Positions 50,615 through 58,565 are shown, counted from the stretch's first letter. The stretch is 64,000 nucleotides of DNA from Candidatus Woesearchaeota archaeon (GCA_019322805.1 JAHWIC010000001.1:62001-126000), one strand, 5' to 3'. The notes: generated by a model not told the origin, from the letters alone. Program-made: numbers and translations.

Positions 50615-50681
50615 AAATCAAAGATTTTTACTCCAGAAAATTGAGATGTGAAGAATTGAACTCAATTTTCGTTGAGTAAAA
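50606..50681 (+). repeat. Duplicated glmS 3' end flanking two hairpins
   Basis: GTTGAGTAAAA, containing the last two glmS codons and stop, is present at 50606-50616 and again at 50671-50681. Between them are two perfect stems: GAGTAAAAATC-AAA-GATTTTTACTC (50609-50633) and GAAAATTGAG/CTCAATTTTC (50636-50645 with 50661-50670). The first stem uses the stop codon. The direct repeat resembles a target duplication around a 54-base palindromic insert. The next gene starts 11 bases later. Confidence 0.7.
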
Positions 50682-50691
50682 GAGGTGCAAA

Positions 50692-51159
50692 ATGCAGTTC
50701 AGAAAAGCCGCTTCAAAAGACGCAAAAGGAATTGCTAATGTTCTTGTTCATAGTTATAATATTAAAGATATAAAAGAGGGAGTAGCAGCTTTTAAGGAAG
50801 AGGTTGCAAAGAAATACAATTATATTCTTGCCGTTGATAAAGGCAAGGTGGTTGGCTTAACAACATGGCAGGTTCATGGTTTGCCAAAACACCAGCTTTG
50901 TGAGCTTGATAGAATAGCTGTTCTTCCAGAATATAGAGGAAAAGGAGTTTCAAAAAAGCTGTTTGCTGCTTTAGTTAAGGCTGCTAAAGCGGAATACAAG
51001 AAACATGGATCAAAGCTTAGAAAGTTATACTTACTGACCCATGCCTCAAACATAAGAGCTCATAAGTTCTATGAAAAACTAGGATTTAAGCACGAAACTA
51101 CTTTAAAAGGTCATTATTACAAAAAAGAAGATGAGTGGGTTTATTCTATGTTTTTTTAG
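50692..51159 (+). CDS. GNAT-family N-acetyltransferase
   Basis: 155 aa. Acetyl-CoA pyrophosphate-binding motif LDRIAVLPEYRGKGVSKKLFAALVKAA near residue 80 and the late HASNIRAHKFYEKLGFKHETTLKGHYYKKEDEWVYSMFF are typical of RimI-like GNATs. Substrate unknown (protein N-terminus or small amine). Ribosome site AGAGGTG before the ATG. The 3' end overlaps the convergent trmI by 14 bases. It follows glmS by 77 bases and might acetylate an amino sugar, but no direct sign of that is present. Confidence 0.9.
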   Translation: MQFRKAASKDAKGIANVLVHSYNIKDIKEGVAAFKEEVAKKYNYILAVDKGKVVGLTTWQVHGLPKHQLCELDRIAVLPEYRGKGVSKKLFAALVKAAKAEYKKHGSKLRKLYLLTHASNIRAHKFYEKLGFKHETTLKGHYYKKEDEWVYSMFF

Positions 51160-51958
51160 CCTGGCCAAATTCGCCAATCTTCCTCACAAAACTCAAGAAA
51201 CCAGTGTGGCCTATGCCGCGAGTCTGCGGCCTTACCTTTCTGCCATCAATTTCCCAGTTGCGCTTTATGATTTCCATTGTTCTTTCATGGACAAGATTAT
51301 TGAATTTGTTTACTTCATTTACAAAGTCACTTGCTTGTGTGATTGAAGGACTGTAGGAAACAATAAAACCACCAATCTTTAATGCTTTTTCTGCAGGAAT
51401 AATTGCATTCCATGGCGCAGGCAGGTCAAGTGTTACTAAATCAACATCTTTTTCATCAATTCCTTTGTTAACATCTTTCTTTTTTATCTTAAGATTCTTT
51501 AAATCAAGGAAATCCTTGTTTTTCTTAGCAATCTTAAAGAAATCATCCCTTATCTCATAGGTTGTTACTTCTTTGCAAAAATAAGCTAGATAACAAGCCA
51601 AAGCTCCCGAGCCAGCGCCAGCATCTACAATATGGCTGTTCTTGTTCACACCAGTATAAGAAAGAATAACACCAATATCCTTTATAGATATTATCTGTGC
51701 TTCACGCTCTATTCTTTTGTAATCATCTAAAAAGCTAGTTGTAAATATTGAGAATTTCTTCTTTGTGTTTGTCTCAACTATTGAGCCGTCTTTTTTCTTA
51801 AGCTCTTTTTTTGCTATAACTCCATCTGCGCAGTGGAAATCCTTATTTAGGTCGGAAACAAAATAAGCCCTAGCTTTATCTACTAGAACTGTTTTGCCAA
51901 TGTCTTTGACAAATTCCTTTCTTTCTTTTTTTATTAGCAATTTTCTTGTTGGTTTCAT
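51146..51958 (-). CDS. trmI: tRNA (adenine-57/58-N1)-methyltransferase TrmI
   Basis: 270 aa. An N-terminal beta domain is followed by SAM-binding IVDAGAGSGALACYLAYFCKEVTTYEIR, the catalytic-type LVTLDLPAPWNAI motif (D-x-P) and SYSPSITQASDFV. It methylates A57/A58 of the T-loop, stabilising tRNA. It is next to a tRNA-Arg whose T-loop is interrupted by an intron, so methylation must await splicing there. C-terminal IGHTGFLSFVRKIGEFG also fits the family. Confidence 0.93.
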   Translation of the reverse strand: MKPTRKLLIKKERKEFVKDIGKTVLVDKARAYFVSDLNKDFHCADGVIAKKELKKKDGSIVETNTKKKFSIFTTSFLDDYKRIEREAQIISIKDIGVILSYTGVNKNSHIVDAGAGSGALACYLAYFCKEVTTYEIRDDFFKIAKKNKDFLDLKNLKIKKKDVNKGIDEKDVDLVTLDLPAPWNAIIPAEKALKIGGFIVSYSPSITQASDFVNEVNKFNNLVHERTMEIIKRNWEIDGRKVRPQTRGIGHTGFLSFVRKIGEFGQAKKT

Positions 51959-51981
51959 CTTTGCATCTCCTGAATTTTGGA

Positions 51982-52121
51982 TGGGCCTGACGAGACTTTC
52001 GTGCCATAATTGCTCCGCAATTAACGGCGTTCGAACTCGCGATCTACAGCTTAGAAGGCTGTCGCCTTATTTGCCTGAGCTAGCGAAGGCCCGCTTGCTC
52101 ACCAGGCTAGGCTACAGGCCC
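51982..52121 (-). tRNA. tRNA-Arg (anticodon UCU) with two noncanonical introns
   Basis: Acceptor GGGCCTG/CAGGCCC, D-stem GCCT/AGGC, anticodon stem ACAGC/GCTGT with loop CTTCTAA (anticodon at 52053-52055), T-stem GCGAG/CTCGT, discriminator A. Removing 52071-52101 (31 bases) restores D-loop AGCCTGGATA; removing 51996-52029 (34 bases) restores T-loop TTCGAAT and a 75-base tRNA. The T-loop intron lies in a textbook bulge-helix-bulge: helix GAG/CTC, bulge AGT, four-base helix TTCG/CGAA, bulge AAC, inner helix GCC/GGC. The anticodon loop itself has no intron. Confidence 0.9.
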
Positions 52122-52160
52122 TTAAGTAGTAGAGAAGAAAAAGCTCATTTATAAATATTG

Positions 52161-52286
52161 TTAATTAGCGCCCCACTCTTCAGAGTGTTGAGTGCATTTC
52201 TTCTTGTTTTCCCAGTAAACCCAGCATTCTCTGCCGAATTTTTCCCATTTAGCGCATCCTTCACAGCATTTAGGTGTGTCTGCCAT
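52161..52286 (-). CDS. Small Cys/Trp-rich protein (41 aa)
   Basis: A short frame directly after top6A (four-base gap) reading MADTPKCCEGCAKWEKFGRE-CWVYWENKKKCTQHSEEWGAN. Five Cys (CCxxC, C, C) and four Trp in 41 residues look like a tiny zinc-binding protein. No family is recognised. Position in the top6B-top6A run suggests co-transcription; a link to topoisomerase VI is not shown. The only other content of the gap to the tRNA is AT-rich promoter-like sequence (CATTTATAAATAT) for tRNA-Arg. Confidence 0.7.
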   Translation of the reverse strand: MADTPKCCEGCAKWEKFGRECWVYWENKKKCTQHSEEWGAN

Positions 52287-52290
52287 CTTA

Positions 52291-53373
52291 TTAAGGTAAC
52301 CATGTTTTAGGATTTTTAAGTTTTTTGGGCAAATAGTCAGAGATTACGAAATTTAAGCCGTGCTTTGCTAATGCTTGCTGCTCTGCTCTTACTTTCATGT
52401 TAACAAGCTGCTTTATTGCTTTCTGCCATTCTTTATGGTGCTGTACAAAAGGGTCATTCTTAACAGCATCTTTTCCCCTCTTAATATCAACCTCTTTCAG
52501 AGGGTGTGTTGGCAGCTTATAATCAACAATATCTTGTGGAGTTATTCCGATAAAGCTTGCATTTGGAACGCAGAAGAATTCATTTATATGGGCTGCATTA
52601 CCAGAACCTACTTTCAATGTCCTATAGATATTAAAGAAACCATATGGATCTCCGTCAGTAAATACGTAAACTGGCAACTTCCTCTCGTCACTCAACCTTC
52701 TAATAAACCTACGACAGGCCCTTGTAGGAACTCCTCCCAGGCTGATGAGAATGCAATTAGCCTTTTTCCAATACTTATGCTTAACTAACCTCTGGAACAT
52801 ACCTGCTGTCTCTATAGCCAGAATAAACTTGGCATTTGTCTGGAACTTAAGATGCTCAATTGAAATAGGAATTGAATAAGCACCAGAGCCGAATTTGGTG
52901 CAGTCAATCTTTATCTCTTTCTTGGTCTCTGGGTCGCGGTCAATAACAATTAATTTGCCAGCTATCTCCCCTCCTTTTTCTTCTGGTATAAAGCCGAGCT
53001 GCTCTCTATTAACCATCATCATTGATTCTACGTCATCCATCACTGTATCTGATTCTGGCTGTTCCTTGAACATTGCTTCTGCCCAGTTTTTGCTTACATA
53101 GTATGCTTCTCTCTTTGTTGCAATATCATCTGTAACAATAAGCTGTTTAGATAGAGCCATCATTCGCAAAGTTTGAGCAAATGTTTTTACTGTTCCCGCT
53201 GTCAAGGTTCTTCCTTTGGTTTTACCTAGCAACTCAAAATAGCCATCCTTTGGGTCATACTTAACATTTGATAAGGATCGCAAAGGCATCTTTAACTCTG
53301 GCTGTTTTTTCTTTTTTATCTTATCATAAACACCGGTTGCAATCTCTTTTATCTTTTCAACTACTTTTGTCAT
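52291..53373 (-). CDS. top6A: DNA topoisomerase VI subunit A
   Basis: 360 aa. Spo11-like catalytic subunit: the active-site Tyr is in TKREAYYVSKNW (residue about 91), and the Toprim metal site in VIDRDPETKKE and the later VFTDGDPYGFFNIYRTLKVGS. It makes and reseals double-strand breaks with subunit B to relax supercoils and decatenate DNA. top6B ends one base upstream. Start at the first ATG just past top6B. Confidence 0.97.
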   Translation of the reverse strand: MTKVVEKIKEIATGVYDKIKKKKQPELKMPLRSLSNVKYDPKDGYFELLGKTKGRTLTAGTVKTFAQTLRMMALSKQLIVTDDIATKREAYYVSKNWAEAMFKEQPESDTVMDDVESMMMVNREQLGFIPEEKGGEIAGKLIVIDRDPETKKEIKIDCTKFGSGAYSIPISIEHLKFQTNAKFILAIETAGMFQRLVKHKYWKKANCILISLGGVPTRACRRFIRRLSDERKLPVYVFTDGDPYGFFNIYRTLKVGSGNAAHINEFFCVPNASFIGITPQDIVDYKLPTHPLKEVDIKRGKDAVKNDPFVQHHKEWQKAIKQLVNMKVRAEQQALAKHGLNFVISDYLPKKLKNPKTWLP

Positions 53374-53374
53374 T

Positions 53375-55054
53375 TTATTCAGTTAGTTTAGTTTGTTTTT
53401 CCTTGCCTTTAGGCTCTTCTTCAGCTGGTTCTTGCTCGGGTTCTTCTTTTCCAAAAGTTGCAAGCTCTTCATCATAATCAGGATTATCTACTCCAATCTT
53501 CTCTAATTGGCCACGATGCTTCTCTAAAATCTGTTTTAATAATTTTTCAGTTTTATCCACGTCTTTTATGCCTATGAGTTCCTTTAATGCTGCAGTTACA
53601 TGGGGTATGTAAGTAGAGATATAATCCCTTCTCTTTGTCTCGGATAATATCCTTCTTTTTTTATGGACATACATGGATAATTTTCTTCCACACTCCTGTA
53701 AAGCAAGCTTTATTTCCTTTATTATCTCAGGATAGTGTGCAATTGCCTCTTTGCTTTCAGAAGTGAATGGAACCCAGACAGAGCCTATGTGGACTGCGAT
53801 TGTGACTGGTCCTTGAGGTAAAGCGCCGCTTGACTGGCTTAAGCCATAGCTGCGCCAGTTTGTGGCGACAATCGATTTATTGACTGAACAAGCACCTTGC
53901 TGGTAAAGCAATGGCACTCGATTAGCAAATCTAAGCAATCTAACAGAACCTTCTGCATTTTGCTCGCCACCATAAGCAACTCCAGCCTCAATAACAAATG
54001 GATTTCCTCTGTATACAGCTGCTGGTCTTGTGGTAGTAGCATAAAATTCTGCATTTATTTCCTTCCTCAAACCTTTTTCCAAAAGGTTAGCACCAATTGG
54101 GCTTATGCAGTCAGTAGGTGGAGCAATTATCTTTGTTTTGTTTATACCTTCCATCAGCTTTTCAGCCATTTCCCTGGTTACTTCGCGAGGCTTTGTGTTA
54201 GGAAGTAAAGCTGCATTCTCACATATTGATTTAGCAGTGCCAGAACCGACGCGGGAGAATTCATTTGTTAAGAATGATTGCAAAGTGCGAGATTCAGTTG
54301 ACTTAAGCATCCTCATCAAAACACCAAGTTCAACACCATAAGGATGTGGTTTGATTTCCTTTGGCTGTGGGGGGACTTTATCAGAAGCCCTGGCAAATAT
54401 GAATTGTTCTGCTTTTGGGTTTGTATAAGTCAGAGTAACATGGGGATTGACTATTGCAGTTTGTTTGATATACTGGTCAATGCTTTGGTCTCCCTTTTGG
54501 TAAGTTCCTTCTAAGTCAAGTTCTATTTTTGTGCCGCGTTCACTTTTCCATTCAATTTCTTCCTCTTTTATTATATCTGGTTTATTCTTCACTGTATCAA
54601 TCTTAAGCTCATAATAATGTGCAGGTTGGTTTGGAGAGATTCTAGAGGTTATTCTTGCTGGCCTTCCGGTTGTTAATTGGGAGTATAAAACAGAAGCAGA
54701 GATGCCAATGCCTTGCTGGCCGCGGCTTTGGCTTAGCTTAAAGAATTTTGAGCCGTAAAGCAACCTAGCAAATATGTGAGGTATTTGTTTTTTTACTATT
54801 CCAGGGCCATTGTCCTCAACAATAACCCTAAAACGGTCATTGCCCATGTCAATGACTTCAACAGAAATCTCAGGCAAAACACCCCCTTCTTCGCATGCAT
54901 CAAGGCTGTTGTCAACTGCTTCCTTTATTGTAGTCATAAGGGCTTTTCTTTTATTATCAAATCCCAAAAGATGCCTGTTTCTCTCAAAAAACTGGGCAAC
55001 GCTGATTTCACGTTGTTTTTTTGCCAATTCCTCTGCTATAGGCTCTTTCTCCAT
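53375..55054 (-). CDS. top6B: DNA topoisomerase VI subunit B
   Basis: 559 aa GHKL ATPase. Bergerat motifs: [23 protein letters not shown] (N-box), [13 protein letters not shown] (G1), [23 protein letters not shown] (G2). The H2TH and transducer regions follow with the switch Lys in the [12 protein letters not shown] area. The C-terminus is a long Glu/Lys-rich tail without a defined fold. ATP binding closes the enzyme around the second DNA duplex. The KH-domain gene lies immediately upstream on the same strand. Confidence 0.97.
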   Translation of the reverse strand: MEKEPIAEELAKKQREISVAQFFERNRHLLGFDNKRKALMTTIKEAVDNSLDACEEGGVLPEISVEVIDMGNDRFRVIVEDNGPGIVKKQIPHIFARLLYGSKFFKLSQSRGQQGIGISASVLYSQLTTGRPARITSRISPNQPAHYYELKIDTVKNKPDIIKEEEIEWKSERGTKIELDLEGTYQKGDQSIDQYIKQTAIVNPHVTLTYTNPKAEQFIFARASDKVPPQPKEIKPHPYGVELGVLMRMLKSTESRTLQSFLTNEFSRVGSGTAKSICENAALLPNTKPREVTREMAEKLMEGINKTKIIAPPTDCISPIGANLLEKGLRKEINAEFYATTTRPAAVYRGNPFVIEAGVAYGGEQNAEGSVRLLRFANRVPLLYQQGACSVNKSIVATNWRSYGLSQSSGALPQGPVTIAVHIGSVWVPFTSESKEAIAHYPEIIKEIKLALQECGRKLSMYVHKKRRILSETKRRDYISTYIPHVTAALKELIGIKDVDKTEKLLKQILEKHRGQLEKIGVDNPDYDEELATFGKEEPEQEPAEEEPKGKEKQTKLTE

Positions 55055-55055
55055 C

Positions 55056-55595
55056 TTAGATTCCTAGCTGCTCTCTTTTTAAGTCCCTTCTTTTTTTCTC
55101 CAGCCATTTATAAACATTTGCATGTGTCGAACCTTTGAGTAAAGATGTTACTGCCTGCCTTGCAAGGCTGACTGATTCTGAAGGGCCTATGATAGAGATT
55201 GTTTTACCATAAACTGATATACTGGATTCTGTCAATTCCTCTATTAGTTTCCTTGATTTTCCTTCTTTTCCTATAACGCGGCCTTTTAATCTAACCATAG
55301 AATTTTTTGTTTTAACATATTCGGCTATTTCTATTATCTCCAAAACAAAATCCTGCTTAAGCAAAAGCTTTGCAATATCTGGATTAAAGCCGCGGCCTAT
55401 AGCCTTTACTAATTCTCTTGCGGTGTACAAACCTAAGGCATCTTTGCCAGAAATAAAAACATCGCCTTCTCTTGAGTCAACCTTTATTTGTGTTTTTGTA
55501 TGTTCTTCTAAATCCTTCTTTGATTCTCCATTCTTCCCAATCAGAACAGCAACCCTTTCTTTTGGGATCCTCAATTCATACATAAATTCTTCCAT
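55056..55595 (-). CDS. KH-domain ribosome biogenesis protein (Pno1/Dim2-like)
   Basis: 179 aa with two KH units. The first (residues about 5-70) has [26 protein letters not shown] (GxxG loop), the second (about 95-170) [38 protein letters not shown]. Archaeal Pno1/Dim2 binds the 3' end of 16S rRNA during 30S assembly. It stands next to rio1, a kinase of the same pathway, in a rio1-KH-top6BA run; this is a common archaeal gene order. Confidence 0.93.
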   Translation of the reverse strand: MEEFMYELRIPKERVAVLIGKNGESKKDLEEHTKTQIKVDSREGDVFISGKDALGLYTARELVKAIGRGFNPDIAKLLLKQDFVLEIIEIAEYVKTKNSMVRLKGRVIGKEGKSRKLIEELTESSISVYGKTISIIGPSESVSLARQAVTSLLKGSTHANVYKWLEKKRRDLKREQLGI

Positions 55596-55607
55596 GGTGG
55601 CGATAGT

Positions 55608-56339
55608 TTAGGGTTTTGGTGAAGGTTTTTTAAGTATTTCGTCTTTTATCTGGCTTTCATCTATCTTTAAGCCAAGTTTTCTGAAAAATGTTGAAATGTT
55701 CTTTATGTCACGATCTAGATATTCTTCTGCATATGGATTTTTTAATGTTGTACATTGTGAAAAATCTATGAAAACTGGTTTTTCATTAAAGTTAAGGATA
55801 TTAAAAGCTGATAAATCAGCATGGACTAAGCCGGCGTTATGCAGCTTTTTCATTTGGGATATTATATCTGCCAAGAATTTCTTTGGATTTTTTGGTTCTT
55901 TGTCTTTCAGCCTTGGAGCAATCTCACCGCCAGAACCAATAAATTCCAAAACAAGGACATTATTTAAGAAAGCTATTGGTGTCGGAACACGGATGTTTGC
56001 TTCCCTGGCTTTAAGCAGGTTTCTATACTCACGCTGAGTCCATGCAAAGATGACTTTGCGTTTCTTTGCTTTCAATGATAAAAACCTAGGATCAACTTTA
56101 AGATAATCATACATTCTGTTAAAGTCGCATGTTTCCAAGCGGTAGATCTTAACCATAACCCTGCCTGTTTTTGTTTTTGCGGAAAATATATTTGCTTCTT
56201 TGCCGATTGATATTGGGCTTTCCAAGCCTTCAAAGTAACCCCTGGTTATTAATCTATATAATGTGCGGTTTGTAAATTCATCAAATACGCTGTGCATTAC
56301 CTTGAATTTATCTTTTGGTTTTCTTGGATATTTAGGCAT
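55608..56339 (-). CDS. rio1: RIO1-type serine kinase
   Basis: 243 aa. Starts MPKYPRKPKDKFKVMHSVFDEFTNRTLYRLITRGYFEGLESPISIGKEANIF-region, then the RIO nucleotide loop and the catalytic AGLVHADLSAFNILNF and metal-binding KPVFIDFSQCTTLKNP. It acts on late small-subunit maturation. A TATA element CTTTATATAC (about 56361-56371 on the minus strand) is placed 25-30 bases upstream. Confidence 0.96.
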   Translation of the reverse strand: MPKYPRKPKDKFKVMHSVFDEFTNRTLYRLITRGYFEGLESPISIGKEANIFSAKTKTGRVMVKIYRLETCDFNRMYDYLKVDPRFLSLKAKKRKVIFAWTQREYRNLLKAREANIRVPTPIAFLNNVLVLEFIGSGGEIAPRLKDKEPKNPKKFLADIISQMKKLHNAGLVHADLSAFNILNFNEKPVFIDFSQCTTLKNPYAEEYLDRDIKNISTFFRKLGLKIDESQIKDEILKKPSPKP

Positions 56340-56417
56340 ACAAAAAAAATAAGAAACAGGGGTATATAAAGGTTTATTATTTACTGCTGATACTACTTTA
56401 AAATAGTATCAAAACCG

Positions 56418-56430
56418 AAACATTTAAATA
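56418..56430 (+). promoter_or_regulatory. Orphan plus-strand promoter in the rio1-dnaG gap
   Basis: CCGAAACATTTAAATATA is a good BRE (CCGAAA) followed by a TATA box. No coding frame of note follows for 600 bases, so it probably drives an RNA: transcription would start near 56450, just before the tandem GGTTTTACAATCAA repeats, or it drives a very long dnaG leader. Confidence 0.5.
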
Positions 56431-56505
56431 TAAGTTCTACTTTATAATAGTAACACGAAAGGGTGGTGAGATTTACGCCTTTTTTTCAATATTGAACCAT
56501 AACAA

Positions 56506-56653
56506 GGTTTTACAATCAAGCTAAACACCTCTTTTCCCCGTTAATGCCCCACAAGGGCGTTTTCGGGGTTTTACAATCAAAATAAGCTCATAATCACCTC
56601 TTTTTCCCTGGTGAGGGTTTCGCAAGAGACTCTCGCTGGGGTTTTATAATCAC
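56506..56653 (+). repeat. Tandem repeats with hairpin spacers upstream of dnaG
   Basis: The 14-base word GGTTTTACAATCAA occurs at 56506-56519 and 56567-56580, with a variant GGTTTTATAATCAC at 56640-56653 (spacing 61 and 73). A second word, CACCTCTTTT-CCC, follows the first two at a similar distance (near 56526 and 56595). The unit between copies 1 and 2 folds strongly: CCCCG (56536-56540) with CGGGG (56564-56568) enclosing GCCC/GGGC. The second unit has CACC/GGTG and CCC/GGG pairings. Spacing and divergent interior do not fit a CRISPR array. Confidence 0.5.
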
Positions 56654-56732
56654 TAATTATAATCAATAGGTTATTCTCTATAAAATAGCCACAAAACCAA
56701 ATGTTTTTATACTTGGATACCCTAATGATATT

Positions 56733-56829
56733 GTTATGCATTGATTGCGTAACGAAGCCCGTCACGAGAGTACTCAATGGAGCTGACGGCAATGCCAAGC
56801 AATGAGCTTGGGGGTTAGTGTTTCGGGCT
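56733..56829 (+). ncRNA. Candidate structured RNA upstream of dnaG
   Basis: A TTTTTATAC box near 56703-56711 is followed by hairpin GTTATGCA-TTGAT-TGCGTAAC (56733-56753). Then AGCCCG (56756-56761) can pair with CGGGCT (56824-56829), closing small stems GGC/GCC and AAGC/GCTT. Alternatively CCGTCA (56759-56764) pairs with TGACGG (56784-56789). The two options share bases and exclude each other, as in a switch. GC is clearly higher than in the surroundings. No known family was recognised. Confidence 0.45.
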
Positions 56830-56857
56830 ACAATCCATTAAATGACGATTAAAACAT

Positions 56858-56983
56858 AAATAGAGCAAGCATTAAGCGTTTCATCATTATTATTCATTGA
56901 TTTGACCTTTAAATTGGAAACAAAAAGCAATTTGACCTATGTTGGTCAAAAAAGCTAAATAGATTTAGGAGCTTGTTCTATTT
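56858..56983 (+). ncRNA. Candidate RNA closed by a 13-bp stem
   Basis: AAATAGAGCAAGC (56858-56870) pairs with GCTTGTTCTATTT (56971-56983), 13 pairs with one wobble. Inside, TTTGACC occurs at 56901-56907 and 56931-56937 and either copy can pair with GGTCAAA (56944-56950). The long closing helix over 100 bases of AT-rich sequence with two competing inner strands suggests a folded RNA. On either strand; direction not proven. No box C/D signature could be established. Confidence 0.4.
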
Positions 56984-56994
56984 GTGATGTGGGG

Positions 56995-57047
56995 AGAAGC
57001 TAATGATCATCAATTCATTTATTGTAGTGAGATGTAGTTCAGCTTCT
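56995..57047 (+). promoter_or_regulatory. Leader hairpin just before dnaG
   Basis: AGAAGCT (56995-57001) pairs with AGCTTCT (57041-57047), with an inner CATC/GATG pairing. It ends 15 bases before the dnaG ribosome site (CCGGAGGG at 57062-57069), so it could sit in the dnaG leader and influence its translation. Taken with the upstream elements, the whole gap of 737 bases lacks any convincing reading frame. Confidence 0.35.
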
Positions 57048-57076
57048 TCTTAGACTAATGTTCCGGAGGGATTAAA

Positions 57077-58351
57077 ATGGGAAAAGTTAGTATAGTAAGT
57101 GCAAAATACATTATTCACGCAACTATCGATATAGAAGGAGTTGTTGACAGACCTGATGTAATTGGTGCTATTTTTGGACAAACAGAAGGTTTGCTTGGTT
57201 CTGAATTAGAGCTTAGAGAGCTGCAAAGATCTGGCAGAATAGGAAGAATTGAGGTAAATGTTGATGTAAAATCCGGCAAGACACAAGGAACAATAGTTAT
57301 TCCTTCTTCTTTGGATAAAGCTGAGACATCTATAGTTGGTGCTGCTTTAGAGATTATTCAAAGGATAGGGCCTTGCAATGCTAAGATAAAGGTTAGCAAT
57401 ATTGAAGATGTGAGAGTCAGCAAAAGAAGCTTTGTTATAGAAAGGGCAAAAGAATTGTTGAAAAAGATGACAGAAACAGTTTTGCCTGATAGCCAAGAGC
57501 TTGCTGATGAGGTTGCCTACTCAGTTAGAGTTATGGAAATACAAGAATATGGCAAAGACCGCTTACCAGCAGGCCCAGCAATTGATGAGTCTGATGAGAT
57601 TGTTGTTGTTGAAGGCAGAGCTGATGTTATTAACCTGCTAAAGCATGGAATCAAGAATGGGATAGCAATGAATGGAACGTCAGTTCCGCAAACAATTATA
57701 GACCTAAGCAAGAAAAAGGTTATAACTGCTTTTGTTGATGGTGATAGAGGTGGAAATTTAATCCTAAAACAGCTGACAATTGTTGCTGATATTGATTATG
57801 TAACAAGAGCTCCGGATGGAAAAGAAGTAGAGGAAATAACGAAAAAGGAAATTCACAAGGCTTTAAGAAGCAGGATATCTGGTGAACAGGCAAAATTAGA
57901 GTTAGGAAAAGAACTTGAGAGAATATCTGAAGTTAGAAGGCCACAACTGCAACAGCGTTTCCAGCCAAGACATGCTGCACCTTCTGCTCCTCAGACTGTG
58001 ACTACTCCACGACCTGGTACTTCATTTTCGCAGAAGTTTGTGAAGAAAACACAAGCTACACCTGAAGAAAAAAAGGTTTTCAATGACATGCTTGAGAACC
58101 TGATTGGAACTAGGGGAGCTCATGTGCTTGACTCTAAACTAAATATCCTGGGAAAAGTGCCTGTCTCTGAACTGCAGGCAACAATAACAAGCTTAGGCAA
58201 AGGAATACATGCTATTGTCTTTGATGGTGTTATAGACAGGGACCTTGCAAAAACTGCTGAGAGAACAGGAATAAGATATTTGGTTGGCATGGATTCAAAA
58301 GTAAAGCCAAATGAAACTAGAGTGAGTGTTCTAACAGTAAATGATCTTTAG
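57077..58351 (+). CDS. dnaG: Archaeal DnaG-like protein
   Basis: 424 aa. The Toprim domain is clear: DEIVVVEGRADVINLLKHGIKNGIAMNGTSVP near residue 175 and ITAFVDGDRGGNLILKQL near 220, with acidic metal ligands. In archaea this protein associates with the exosome and poly(A)-rich RNA tailing and has weak primase activity. A strong ribosome site (GGAGGG, eight bases before ATG) contrasts with the mostly leaderless genes nearby and fits a long leader. The C-terminal half is proline/glutamine-rich, then a helical end. Confidence 0.95.
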   Translation: MGKVSIVSAKYIIHATIDIEGVVDRPDVIGAIFGQTEGLLGSELELRELQRSGRIGRIEVNVDVKSGKTQGTIVIPSSLDKAETSIVGAALEIIQRIGPCNAKIKVSNIEDVRVSKRSFVIERAKELLKKMTETVLPDSQELADEVAYSVRVMEIQEYGKDRLPAGPAIDESDEIVVVEGRADVINLLKHGIKNGIAMNGTSVPQTIIDLSKKKVITAFVDGDRGGNLILKQLTIVADIDYVTRAPDGKEVEEITKKEIHKALRSRISGEQAKLELGKELERISEVRRPQLQQRFQPRHAAPSAPQTVTTPRPGTSFSQKFVKKTQATPEEKKVFNDMLENLIGTRGAHVLDSKLNILGKVPVSELQATITSLGKGIHAIVFDGVIDRDLAKTAERTGIRYLVGMDSKVKPNETRVSVLTVNDL

Positions 58352-58378
58352 TTTTTTCTTTAATTTTTATTTTTAAAA

Positions 58379-58515
58379 AATAAATCTGAAAATTCCTTCC
58401 ACAACCACTGGAAGGGAATTTTCATCTGCTTTCTTCCCTTTAAGCTAGAGTATAAAGGAAGTACAGAAGATGATTTTTGCTTTCAGTGGGGAATAAAGCA
58501 AAAATCGGATTTATT
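58379..58515. repeat. Cloverleaf-like dispersed element, copy C
   Basis: Between the convergent ends of dnaG and the thioredoxin-fold gene. Outer stem AATAAATCTGA (58379-58389) with TCGGATTTATT (58505-58515), one G-T pair. Arm 1: AAAATTCCTTCC (58389-58400) with GGAAGGGAATTTT (58410-58422). Arm 2: CATCT (58423-58427) with AGATG (58468-58472) enclosing TTCCCTTTA (58434-58442) and TATAAAGGAA (58451-58460). Arm 3: GATTTTTGCTTT with AAGCAAAAATC (58472-58506). Right flank TTAATTGATTTTTTTAAATTGATTT resembles the other copies. Confidence 0.78.
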
Positions 58516-58565
58516 ATTTCTTTAATTGATTTTTTTAAATTGATTTAAGGCGAAAATAACTTTTT

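Noticed and set aside
56506..56653. CRISPR array
   Set aside because: Only two or three units, repeats of 14 bases with unequal spacing and strongly folded interiors; no cas genes in the window.
56577..56798. Minus-strand frame of 73 codons in the rio1-dnaG gap
   Set aside because: No ribosome site, no recognisable motif, and it crosses the hairpin-rich tandem units; more likely chance.
56858..57047. Box C/D guide RNA on the minus strand
   Set aside because: ATGATGA- and CTGA-like words occur but not in the C-D'-C'-D order with proper spacing.
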